Position numbers and translations under genes: made by a program. Below the pieces are notes generated by a model. The model was not told the origin of the DNA, did not search any database, and saw nothing but the letters and a program-made list of their open reading frames with translations. This document shows positions 15,933-22,753 of a stretch of DNA of 22,753 bases, one piece after another. Every line of letters starts with the position of its first letter. The first letter of the stretch is position 1. Source of the stretch: Rhodanobacteraceae bacterium (GTDB lineage: Bacteria > Pseudomonadota > Gammaproteobacteria > Xanthomonadales > SZUA-5); contig JADKFD010000076.1 of NCBI GenBank assembly GCA_016717705.1, forward strand, positions 1 to 22,753, read 5' to 3'.

Positions 15933-16814
15933 TTACTTGCTCGCCTGGACCTGCTTCATCACTTCTTCGGCGAAGTTCTCTTCTTTCTTCTCGATGCCCT
16001 CGCCGACGTTGATGCGCACGAAGCTGGTCACCTTGGCGCCGGCCTTCTTCAGCGCTTCCTCGACGCCCATGCCGTTGGCGTCCGGCGCGGCGTAGGCCTG
16101 GCCCAGCAGGGTCTGCTCGGCCAGCGTCTTGCGGATCTTGCCCTGGATCATCTTTTCCAGGATTTCCGGCGGCTTGCCCGAATCCTTGGACTGCTCCATG
16201 GCGATGTCGCGCTCGCGCGTGACCACCTCGGCCGGGATCTGGCTCATGTCCAGATATTGCGGATTCATCGCCGCGATGTGCATGGCGACGCCCTTGGCGA
16301 GGTCGGCATTGCCGCCTTCCATCGCGACCAGCACGCCGAGCTTGTTGTTGCTGTGCACATAGGCACCGATGATCGGGGCACTCACCATTGCGGCACGCCG
16401 GACCTGCAGGTTTTCGCCGATCTTGGCGACCAGCGCCTGGCGCGCTTCGTCGACGGTGACGCCGTCGTCCATCTTCAGCGCCTTGATCGCCTCGACGTCG
16501 GCGGTGCCGGCGGCAACCGCAGCGGCGGCAACTGCGCTGGCGAGCTTGGCGAAGTTCTCGTCCTTGCCGACGAAATCGGTTTCGCAGTTGAGTTCGACCA
16601 GCAGCGAGCGGCCAGCGCCGTGAGCCAGCGCGACACGCCCTTCAGCGGCGATGCGCGTTGCCTTCTTGTCGGCCTTGACCAGACCAGTCGCACGCAACCA
16701 GTCGGCCGCGGCCTCGATGTTGCCCGCGTTCTCGGTGAGTGCCTTCTTGCACTCCATCATGCCGGCGCCAGAGCGCTCGCGCAGTTCCTTCACGAGGGAA
16801 GCGGTGATTTGCAT
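15933..16814 (-). CDS. tsf: Elongation factor Ts
   Basis: Guanine nucleotide exchange factor that recycles EF-Tu. The 293 residues start MQITASLVKELRERSGAGMM, the typical N-terminal UBA-like domain, and KKALTENAGNIEAAADWLR follows. The conserved TDFV motif is in ELNCETDFVGKDENF. The core then runs through the dimerisation domain to FVRINVGEGIEKKEENFAEE. Two ATGs lie six bases apart; I chose 16814 because AAGGA then sits six bases upstream, while it would abut the ATG at 16820. A long hairpin separates it from rpsB. Confidence 0.96.
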   Translation of the reverse strand: MQITASLVKELRERSGAGMMECKKALTENAGNIEAAADWLRATGLVKADKKATRIAAEGRVALAHGAGRSLLVELNCETDFVGKDENFAKLASAVAAAAVAAGTADVEAIKALKMDDGVTVDEARQALVAKIGENLQVRRAAMVSAPIIGAYVHSNNKLGVLVAMEGGNADLAKGVAMHIAAMNPQYLDMSQIPAEVVTRERDIAMEQSKDSGKPPEILEKMIQGKIRKTLAEQTLLGQAYAAPDANGMGVEEALKKAGAKVTSFVRINVGEGIEKKEENFAEEVMKQVQASK

Positions 16815-16882
16815 GTTCATTCCTTAAGTCGTGCGAATGTATGGGGGCACGCGCTCGGCGCGCCCCGCGAATCCAGAGAGCG

Positions 16883-16965
16883 GGTGCTGGTTATTGGTGT
16901 CGGTGTCGGAAAGAGCCAGCAAGCTGCCAATTGCTCTTCCAACACCAACACCTGAAACCAGCACC
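16883..16965 (-). repeat. Long imperfect hairpin in the rpsB-tsf intergenic region
   Basis: Bases 16883-16916 pair with 16933-16965 (about 32 base pairs, a few mismatches and one bulge) around a 16-base loop. The pair includes GGTGCTGGTT/AACCAGCACC-type ends, GGTGT/ACACC blocks and GCTCTTCC/GGAAAGAGC next to the loop. On the transcribed strand it starts nine bases after the rpsB stop. There is no T run, so a simple intrinsic terminator is unlikely. It could be a processing site, an attenuator, or an inserted palindromic element. Confidence 0.65.
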
Positions 16966-16973
16966 GGGTTTGC

Positions 16974-17852
16974 TTACTCGGACGAGCCTTCGTCGGAGCG
17001 CTGGGCGCGGCCACCGCCGCCACCGCCACCCGGACGGCGACGCGGCGGACCCTTGCGGTCGTTCGGCTTGCCGCGACGATTCTCTTCGCGCTTGGGCGCA
17101 CCCGCCAGCGGGTTGCCGTCGGCGTCGAGCTCGACGAAATCGTCGCCCGAGCCCATGGCGATCGCCGGGGCTGCGGCCTTGCCTTCCAGCACCGAGTCGG
17201 CCGCAGCGCGCGAGTACAGCTGGATCGCGCTGATGGCGTCGTCGTTGCCCGGGATCACGTAATCGACGTGGTCCGGGTTGTGGTTGGTGTCGACGATGCC
17301 GATCACCGGGATGCCGAGCTTCTTGGCTTCCTTGATCGCGATCTCTTCGTGGCCGGTGTCGATCACGAACAGCGCGTCCGGCAGGCTGTTCATGTTCTTG
17401 ATGCCGCCGAGGCTGATGTCGAGCTTTTCCATCTCGCGCTTCAGCAACAGCACTTCATGCTTGACCAGGCGTTCCCAGCTGCCGTCGGTGCTCGCCGCTT
17501 CCAGCTCTTTCAAGCGCGCGATCGACTGCTTGACGGTGCGGAAATTGGTCAGCATGCCGCCGAGCCAACGCGAAGAGACGTGCGGCATGCCGCAACGGGT
17601 CGCTTCTTCCTTGACCGTGGTGCGCGCCGAACGCTTGGTGCCGACGAACAGGATGTTGCTGCGGCGCTGGGCCAGACCGCTGATGAAATTCATCGCGTCA
17701 TTGAACAGCGGCAGGGTCTTTTCCAGATTGACGATGTGGATCTTGCCGCGGGCGCCGAAGATGTACGGACCCATCTTCGGATTCCAGTAGCGGGTCTGGT
17801 GGCCGAAATGGACACCGGCCTCGAGCATTTGACGCATGGTAACGCTAGGCAT
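16974..17852 (-). CDS. rpsB: 30S ribosomal protein S2
   Basis: Binds late in 30S assembly and helps place S1 on the ribosome. The product has 292 residues against 241 in E. coli. The S2 core is clear: MPSVTMRQMLEAGVHFGHQT, RYWNPKMGPYIFGARG, IHIVNLEKTLPLF, ILFVGTKRSA, RWLGGMLTNF and PDALFVIDTGHEEIAIKEA, then GIVDTNHNPDHVDYVIPGND. After about residue 235 comes a non-core tail: an Ala-rich linker, GDDFVELDADGNP, then a Lys/Arg-rich part with PPRRRPGGGGGGGRAQR and an acidic end. The start at 17852 has AAGGA nine bases upstream; the frame is open further upstream through the leader, which is not S2-like. Confidence 0.96.
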   Translation of the reverse strand: MPSVTMRQMLEAGVHFGHQTRYWNPKMGPYIFGARGKIHIVNLEKTLPLFNDAMNFISGLAQRRSNILFVGTKRSARTTVKEEATRCGMPHVSSRWLGGMLTNFRTVKQSIARLKELEAASTDGSWERLVKHEVLLLKREMEKLDISLGGIKNMNSLPDALFVIDTGHEEIAIKEAKKLGIPVIGIVDTNHNPDHVDYVIPGNDDAISAIQLYSRAAADSVLEGKAAAPAIAMGSGDDFVELDADGNPLAGAPKREENRRGKPNDRKGPPRRRPGGGGGGGRAQRSDEGSSE

Positions 17853-17891
17853 TGCTGCAATTCCTTGGTACTTCGGGGGCGATTGCCCCAT

Positions 17892-17968
17892 GGTTGGGCC
17901 TCCACGCATGCGCTTCGGGAGCCCTTCCTGGGCACCAACCCGACCACGACAACCATGCGTGTGTGGAG
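17892..17968 (-). ncRNA. Candidate S2 (rpsB) leader RNA, possible pseudoknot
   Basis: On the rpsB transcript the segment at 17968-17955 can pair with 17909-17900 (CTCCAC...GCAT with ATGCGTGGAG, with a four-base bulge). Inside it is a small hairpin GCCC-AGGAA-GGGC (17933-17921). GGTTGG at 17940-17935 can pair with CCAACC at 17897-17892 outside the first stem, giving a pseudoknot order. In E. coli the rpsB leader (the t44/tff RNA between map and rpsB) mediates autoregulation by S2, and this element has the same place between the same two genes. Assignment is from position and pairing only. Confidence 0.45.
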
Positions 17969-18037
17969 TCATCGGCGCCACGACATTGCGACGTCCGACG
18001 GATCACGACGCACTTGGTGCGCCGAAAAATCTTCGGG

Positions 18038-18067
18038 ATAATAACCCGCCGAATGCGAGGTCGGCAA
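18038..18067 (-). promoter_or_regulatory. Candidate sigma70 promoter for rpsB-tsf
   Basis: Reading the - strand, TTGCCG (18067-18062) and TATTAT (18043-18038) are 18 bases apart, matching the -35 and -10 consensus at 4 and 5 of 6 positions. Transcription would begin near 18031 and give a leader of about 180 bases that contains the proposed S2 structure. I could not find an equally good promoter for map on the other strand. Confidence 0.4.
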
Positions 18068-18110
18068 CGTCACGCGCCGGCCGGGGACGGCCCCGGCATC
18101 GCGAGCTGCA

Positions 18111-18249
18111 TTTGGCCCGCAAAGGGACGCAAAGGACGCAAGGAAGCGCGGCAAGTGGGCGGGTTGCAGGCTGCGCGGCCGGTGCCTGCGGTTCCATTCA
18201 CCTGATTCCTGCTTTACTTTGCGTCCTTTGCGTCCTTTGCGGACAAAAA
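18111..18249. repeat. Inverted pair of dispersed GCAAAGGACGCAAAGG-type repeats upstream of map
   Basis: The arm at 18111-18147 (CCGCAAAGGGACGCAAAGG core) is the near reverse complement of 18211-18249 (CTTTGCGTCCTTTGCGTCC core), with a 63-base centre. Each arm carries tandem seven-to-nine-base units of the kind CGCAAAGGA. A third copy lies between lpxA and lpxB. This, together with the rpsB leader and promoter, accounts for most of the 453 bases between rpsB and map. Confidence 0.6.
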
Positions 18250-18305
18250 CTCAGCATCGGCATCTGCCCAGGTCAGGTTCGGGCGCGCCAGGCACAAGGA
18301 GTTTC

Positions 18306-19079
18306 ATGAGCATCACCTACAAGACACCCGAACAAGCCGACAAGATGCGCGTTGCCGGCCGTCTGGCCGCTGACGTGCTGAAGATGATCGGCCCACGGGT
18401 GCGTGCTGGCGTCAGCACCGACGAGCTGGACCGCATCTGCCATCAGTACATCGTCGAGGTCCAGGGCGCGATCCCGGCGCCATTGAACTACAAGGGCTTT
18501 CCGCGCTCGATCTGCACTTCGGTCAACAACGTGGTGTGCCACGGCATTCCCGGCCCGAAGGTGTTGAAGGACGGCGACATCATCAATATCGACATCACCG
18601 TGATCAAGGATGGCTTCCACGGCGACACCAGCCGCATGTTCCATGTCGGCGAGCCCACGGTGCTGGCCCGACGCCTGGTCGATGTCACCTACGCGGCGAT
18701 GAAGCTCGGCATCGAGATGGTCAAACCGGGCGCTTACCTCGGCGACATCGGCCGCGCGATCCAGCGCTATGTGGAAAGCGAGCGTTTCTCGGTGGTCCGC
18801 GAGTATTGCGGCCATGGCATCGGCGAGCGTTTCCACGAGGATCCGCAGGTACTGCACTATTTCGATCCCAGCCGCGGCAAGGGCGAAGAACTGCGTCCGG
18901 GCATGGCGTTCACCATCGAACCGATGGTCAATGCGGGCCAGCGCCATGTGCGCCTGCTGCCGGACGGCTGGACCGTGGTCACCAAGGACCGCACGCTGTC
19001 GGCGCAGTGGGAGCACACCATCCTGGTCACCGACACCGGTTTCGAGGTCATGACGCTGGCGGAGGGAGACACGCTTTGA
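18306..19079 (+). CDS. map: Methionine aminopeptidase, type I
   Basis: Removes the initiator Met from nascent proteins. The 257 residues correspond to the 264 of E. coli. All five metal ligands are present: Asp96 (INIDITV), Asp107 (HGDTSRMF), His170 (CGHGIGERFHE), Glu205 (FTIEPMV) and Glu236 (QWEHTILVT). The substrate-facing His79 (VCHGIPG) is also present. I chose the ATG at 18306 (MSITYKTPEQADKMR), with AAGGAG five bases upstream; the open frame before it covers the repeat arm and is not coding. It diverges from rpsB, an arrangement common in proteobacteria. Confidence 0.97.
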   Translation: MSITYKTPEQADKMRVAGRLAADVLKMIGPRVRAGVSTDELDRICHQYIVEVQGAIPAPLNYKGFPRSICTSVNNVVCHGIPGPKVLKDGDIINIDITVIKDGFHGDTSRMFHVGEPTVLARRLVDVTYAAMKLGIEMVKPGAYLGDIGRAIQRYVESERFSVVREYCGHGIGERFHEDPQVLHYFDPSRGKGEELRPGMAFTIEPMVNAGQRHVRLLPDGWTVVTKDRTLSAQWEHTILVTDTGFEVMTLAEGDTL

Positions 19080-21712
19080 GCTCCGATGCGGCGGATCGAT
19101 CGAGTTCCGCCGACATGGGTGCTCGCCGCCAGTCGCTGGCGGACTTCCGCCGCGAGCTGGGTGAAAGCTTTCGTCGGAGCAAGCGCTCGGCCCGCTGCAT
19201 TCGCGCGCTCACGTCGCGCATCGACGAAGAACTGCGCCGGCTCTGGATCGAGGCGATGACGGTCGACGTCGGCGCTGGCGCGCTGCTCGGCCAGGCCTGT
19301 CTGGTCGCCACCGGTGGCTATGGCCGCAAGCAGCTGTTTCCGGGTTCGGACATCGATGTGCTGGTGCTGTGTTCCGAAGGTCGACGGCCCGAACTCGACA
19401 AGGCGGTGCGCGCTTTTCTGGCGGCCGCATGGGATCTCGGCCTGGAGCTGGCCCAGGCGGTGCGCAGCGTGGCTGGCGTGATCGAGTTCGCGGCGCAGGA
19501 CCAGTCGGGTTTCACCGCCCTGCTCGATGCCCGGCGCCTGTGTGGCGATTCCGGCCTGTATGCACAGATGACCGAGCAATTGCGCGCGCGCACGCTGTGG
19601 CCGCCAACCGAATTCCTGCGCGCCAAGATGGATGAGCGCGACGAGCGCCACGGCAAGCATGCGGACACCGCACACAATCTCGAACCGAATCTGAAGAACG
19701 GGCGCGGCGCCCTGCGCGACCTGCAGACCGCGCGCTGGATCGCCAAACGCTGCTTCGGCGTCGAGCGCTGGCTTGATCTGTACGAGCGCGGCCTGCTGGA
19801 AAAAGACGAGGCACGGCGCCTGCTGCGCGCCGAGCGCTGGCTGTCGGACATGCGCTTCGCGCTGCACGTGGTCAGCGGCCGCCGCGAGGAACGCGTGCTG
19901 TTCGATCATCAGCCGGCGCTGGCGCAACTGTTTGCGTTGCCGACGATGGGCCCGCGCGAGCATCCGGTCGAAGCCTTGATGCAGCGCTATTTCCGTGCCG
20001 CCGGCGACATCGACCGCTTGTCGCAGGCACTGATCGAGCGCATGGCGGGCCGCGTCGAAGGGCGCGACATGCAACTGTCGACCATCGCCGGCAGCCAGCA
20101 TTACGGGCTGCGCGACGATGCGATCGAGGCGCTGGAGAGCTATCCCGGCTTTCGCGCGCCGGTCGATCTGATCGAACCCTTTCTGTGCCTGGCGCGCACC
20201 CAGGCTTCGCGCACCATCGGACCCGATCTGGCACAGGCACTGGCTGCCACCCTGCCCGGTTATCGTCCGGCGCTGGCGCATGACCGACTGGCGCACGAGG
20301 CCCTCGAAGCCATCCTCGCCACCCGGCGTCCGTTCCGCGCACTGACCGAGTTGCATCGCCATGGCCTGCTCGGGGCGCTGCTGCCGCCTTTTGCGCGCGT
20401 TTCCGGACGCATGCAGTACGATCTGTTCCACGTCTACACGGTCGATCAGCACACGCTGTTTCTGGTGCGCAACCTGGAACGTTTCTTCGAACCCGAGGTA
20501 TCCGAGCAGTTCGCTCTGGCACACGAACTGGCGCAGCGCGTGCGCCAGCCGGAACTCCTGTTCTACGCGGCGATCTTCCACGACATCGCCAAGGGCCGCG
20601 GCGGCGATCACTCACAACTGGGCGCAATCCAGGCCCGGCGCTATCTGAAGCGCCTCGGATTTGCCGTCGCCGATATCGATCTGGTCGCCTGGCTGGTCGA
20701 AAACCACTTGCTGATGTCGATCACCGCGCAGAAACAGGACATCCAGGATCCCGAGGTGGTGCGCCGCTTCGCCGAACGCGTCGGCGACTGGGAACGTCTG
20801 GAATGCCTGTACTTGCTGACCGTCGCCGACATCCGCGCCACCAATCCCAAACTTTGGAACGGCTGGAAGAGCCGCTTGCTCGGCGATCTTTACCAGTCGG
20901 CACGCTTCCAGTTGCGGCGCGGCACCGATCAGCCGGTCAATCGCCAGGACCGCGTGCGCGCAACGCGCCTGAAGGCACTGGAACTGCTGACCGGCGAAGG
21001 CTGCATGTTCAGCGCGATCGAATCGCTGTGGACCGATTTCCCCGAGCAGAGCTTCTGGCGCTACACCCCCGACCAGTTGCGCTGGCTGACCCAGGCGATC
21101 GTCGCCGCCGGGCGGCCGACTCATCCCCTGATTGCCGTGCGCGCGGTCGGCACCGGCGGCACCCGCGAGATCTTCGTGCGCATGCCCGATCAGGCCGGCA
21201 TCTTCGCCACGATCACCTCGATGCTCGACCGCATGGACCTGTCGGTCATCGCCGCGCGCATCATGACCTGCAAGTCGGGGCACACGCTCGACACCTTCCA
21301 GGTGCTCGATCTGCGCAAGGAGGAGCAGGATTCGATGACGCGCAACCTCGAAATCCAGATGACGCTGACCATGGCCCTGTCGGAAAAACCGTTGAAGCCG
21401 CGCCTGGCGCGGCGCCGCGCCACGCGCGAACAACGACTGTTCAAGTTCCCGCCGCAGATCGCTTTCGACACCCGCGTCGATGACGCCGGCACGCAGCTCT
21501 CGCTGGTCTGCCCCGATCGCCCCGGTCTGCTCGCCTCGGTCGCTCACGCCTTTCGCGATGCCGCCGTGCGCGTGCATTCGGCGCGCATCGCCACCTTCGG
21601 CGAGCGCGCCGAGGACTTTTTCACGATCACGACCGAGGATGGGCGCTGCCTTGATGACGATGCCGCGGAACGATTGCGCGCGGCATTGATGGCGCGGCTG
21701 AGTGATGCCTGA
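19076..21712 (+). CDS. glnD: Bifunctional uridylyltransferase/uridylyl-removing enzyme GlnD
   Basis: Senses glutamine and adds or removes UMP on PII proteins, controlling nitrogen metabolism. The 878 residues fit the family (E. coli 890). The nucleotidyltransferase domain carries GGYGR (80-84) and SDIDVLVL with Asp92 and Asp94. The PII-uridylyltransferase helical domain follows (LEPNLKNGRGALRDLQ). The HD domain has VDQHTLFLVRNLERF and the His-Asp pair at 502-503 (FHDIAKGRGGDHS). Two C-terminal ACT domains start near residues 692 (REIFVRMPDQAGIFATI) and 802 (LSLVCPDRPGLLASVAHAF). I chose TTG at 19076: GGGAG lies seven bases upstream and it overlaps the map stop (TTGA). The ATG at 19115 is the alternative. 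The much longer open frame upstream overlaps map and is not coding. Confidence 0.95.
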   Translation: MSSDAADRSSSADMGARRQSLADFRRELGESFRRSKRSARCIRALTSRIDEELRRLWIEAMTVDVGAGALLGQACLVATGGYGRKQLFPGSDIDVLVLCSEGRRPELDKAVRAFLAAAWDLGLELAQAVRSVAGVIEFAAQDQSGFTALLDARRLCGDSGLYAQMTEQLRARTLWPPTEFLRAKMDERDERHGKHADTAHNLEPNLKNGRGALRDLQTARWIAKRCFGVERWLDLYERGLLEKDEARRLLRAERWLSDMRFALHVVSGRREERVLFDHQPALAQLFALPTMGPREHPVEALMQRYFRAAGDIDRLSQALIERMAGRVEGRDMQLSTIAGSQHYGLRDDAIEALESYPGFRAPVDLIEPFLCLARTQASRTIGPDLAQALAATLPGYRPALAHDRLAHEALEAILATRRPFRALTELHRHGLLGALLPPFARVSGRMQYDLFHVYTVDQHTLFLVRNLERFFEPEVSEQFALAHELAQRVRQPELLFYAAIFHDIAKGRGGDHSQLGAIQARRYLKRLGFAVADIDLVAWLVENHLLMSITAQKQDIQDPEVVRRFAERVGDWERLECLYLLTVADIRATNPKLWNGWKSRLLGDLYQSARFQLRRGTDQPVNRQDRVRATRLKALELLTGEGCMFSAIESLWTDFPEQSFWRYTPDQLRWLTQAIVAAGRPTHPLIAVRAVGTGGTREIFVRMPDQAGIFATITSMLDRMDLSVIAARIMTCKSGHTLDTFQVLDLRKEEQDSMTRNLEIQMTLTMALSEKPLKPRLARRRATREQRLFKFPPQIAFDTRVDDAGTQLSLVCPDRPGLLASVAHAFRDAAVRVHSARIATFGERAEDFFTITTEDGRCLDDDAAERLRAALMARLSDA

Positions 21713-21730
21713 TGCGGCTGAGTTAACGTC

Positions 21731-21764
21731 AAACGTCAATTGGAGCGCGCTCTGATTGACGTTT
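21731..21764. repeat. Palindromic AAACGTCAAT element, copy 1 (upstream of dapD)
   Basis: Perfect ten-base arms AAACGTCAAT (21731-21740) and ATTGACGTTT (21755-21764) flank TGGAGCGCGCTCTG, whose core GAGCGCGCTC is itself a palindrome. In RNA the whole 34-base unit can fold, with only two G-U positions between the helices. It lies 18 bases after the glnD stop. It could serve as a termination or RNA-stability structure, or be a mobile repeat. Confidence 0.7.
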
Positions 21765-21781
21765 CCGTGCTAGCCCCGGCG

Positions 21782-21845
21782 AAACGTAAAACGAAAACGT
21801 CAATTGGCGCGAGCCTTCTGATTGCGTTTCACGATTAACGTTTAA
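21782..21845. repeat. Palindromic AAACGTCAAT element, copy 2, with extended outer arms
   Basis: Contains AAACGTCAAT at 21795-21804 and the decayed arm ATTGCGTTT at 21821-21829 around a TGGCGCGAGCCTTCTG-like centre. The outer flanks, AAACGTAAAACG on the left and a segment ending AACGTTT on the right, also pair imperfectly. It ends only about 32 bases before the apparent start of dapD, so it could affect dapD transcription or translation. Confidence 0.6.
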
Positions 21846-21877
21846 CCGCCCCGAACTTCGAGACTGCGCGAGGACCC

Positions 21878-22688
<811 letters not shown>

Positions 22689-22716
22689 GGCAAGCAGGGT
22701 CAAAACGTGAAACGTG

Positions 22717-22751
22717 AAACGTCAATCAAAGCGCGCTTCGAATTGACGTTT
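22717..22751. repeat. Palindromic AAACGTCAAT element, copy 3 (downstream of dapD)
   Basis: Arms AAACGTCAAT (22717-22726) and ATTGACGTTT (22742-22751) enclose a centre with AAAGCGCGCTT. It is preceded by tandem AAACGTG units from about 22703. It lies 28 bases past the dapD stop and may extend beyond the window edge. The arms are identical to those of copy 1. Confidence 0.65.
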
Positions 22752-22753
22752 AA

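Noticed and set aside
18536..19075. N-terminal extension of the glnD open frame overlapping map
   Set aside because: It is an out-of-frame reading of map; GlnD homology and a good ribosome binding site place the start at 19076.
18857..20611. A 584-codon open frame on the - strand
   Set aside because: Antisense to glnD and the map 3' end, with composition of a codon-position mirror and no recognisable motif.

Overview
The window reads as chromosomal housekeeping DNA from a high-GC gammaproteobacterium, most likely of the Xanthomonadales/Lysobacterales type. This rests on gene order and protein character: a Pseudomonas/Xanthomonas-like free-standing TrpG followed by TrpD and TrpC; the rpsB-tsf-pyrH-frr-uppS-cdsA-dxr-rseP-bamA-skp-lpxD-fabZ-lpxA-lpxB-rnhB cluster; map-glnD-dapD diverging from rpsB; and REP sequences with a GTAG head. 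The lineage call is inference; no rRNA or tRNA gene is present to test it.

Layout. Bases 59-2823 (+ strand) carry trpG, a 363-base gap filled by nested inverted REP elements, then trpD and trpC overlapping by ATGA. Bases 2827-2968 are an almost pure G/C stretch with no recognisable content. From 3004 to 17852 everything is on the - strand: a long, tightly packed run (in transcription order) of rpsB, tsf, pyrH, frr, uppS, cdsA, dxr, rseP, bamA, skp/ompH, lpxD, fabZ, lpxA, lpxB and rnhB. Bases 17853-18305 hold a divergent regulatory region with an S2-leader-like RNA structure, a candidate rpsB promoter and a dispersed repeat. Bases 18306-22688 (+ strand) carry map, glnD and dapD; dapD is bracketed by copies of a palindromic AAACGTCAAT element.

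How the genes fit together. The - strand run joins translation (S2, EF-Ts, ribosome recycling factor), UMP kinase, isoprenoid and lipid-carrier synthesis (Dxr, UppS), phospholipid synthesis (CdsA), outer-membrane protein assembly and its stress protease (BamA, Skp, RseP) and lipid A synthesis (LpxD, FabZ, LpxA, LpxB). It is a classic envelope-biogenesis cluster. GlnD (nitrogen sensing), DapD (lysine/peptidoglycan precursor) and Map (N-terminal Met removal) lie on the other side of the rpsB promoter.

Caveats. I found no undescribed system. What stands out is damage or doubtful sequence: (1) the G/C stretch at the trpC/rnhB junction, where both genes lose their stop codons and where a contig mis-join is possible; (2) a one-base deletion in lpxA; (3) a one-base insertion near the 5' end of dapD, which also lacks an ATG. 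The non-coding structure worth attention is the nested REP pair, the rpsB leader, the long hairpin between rpsB and tsf, and two small dispersed repeat families.
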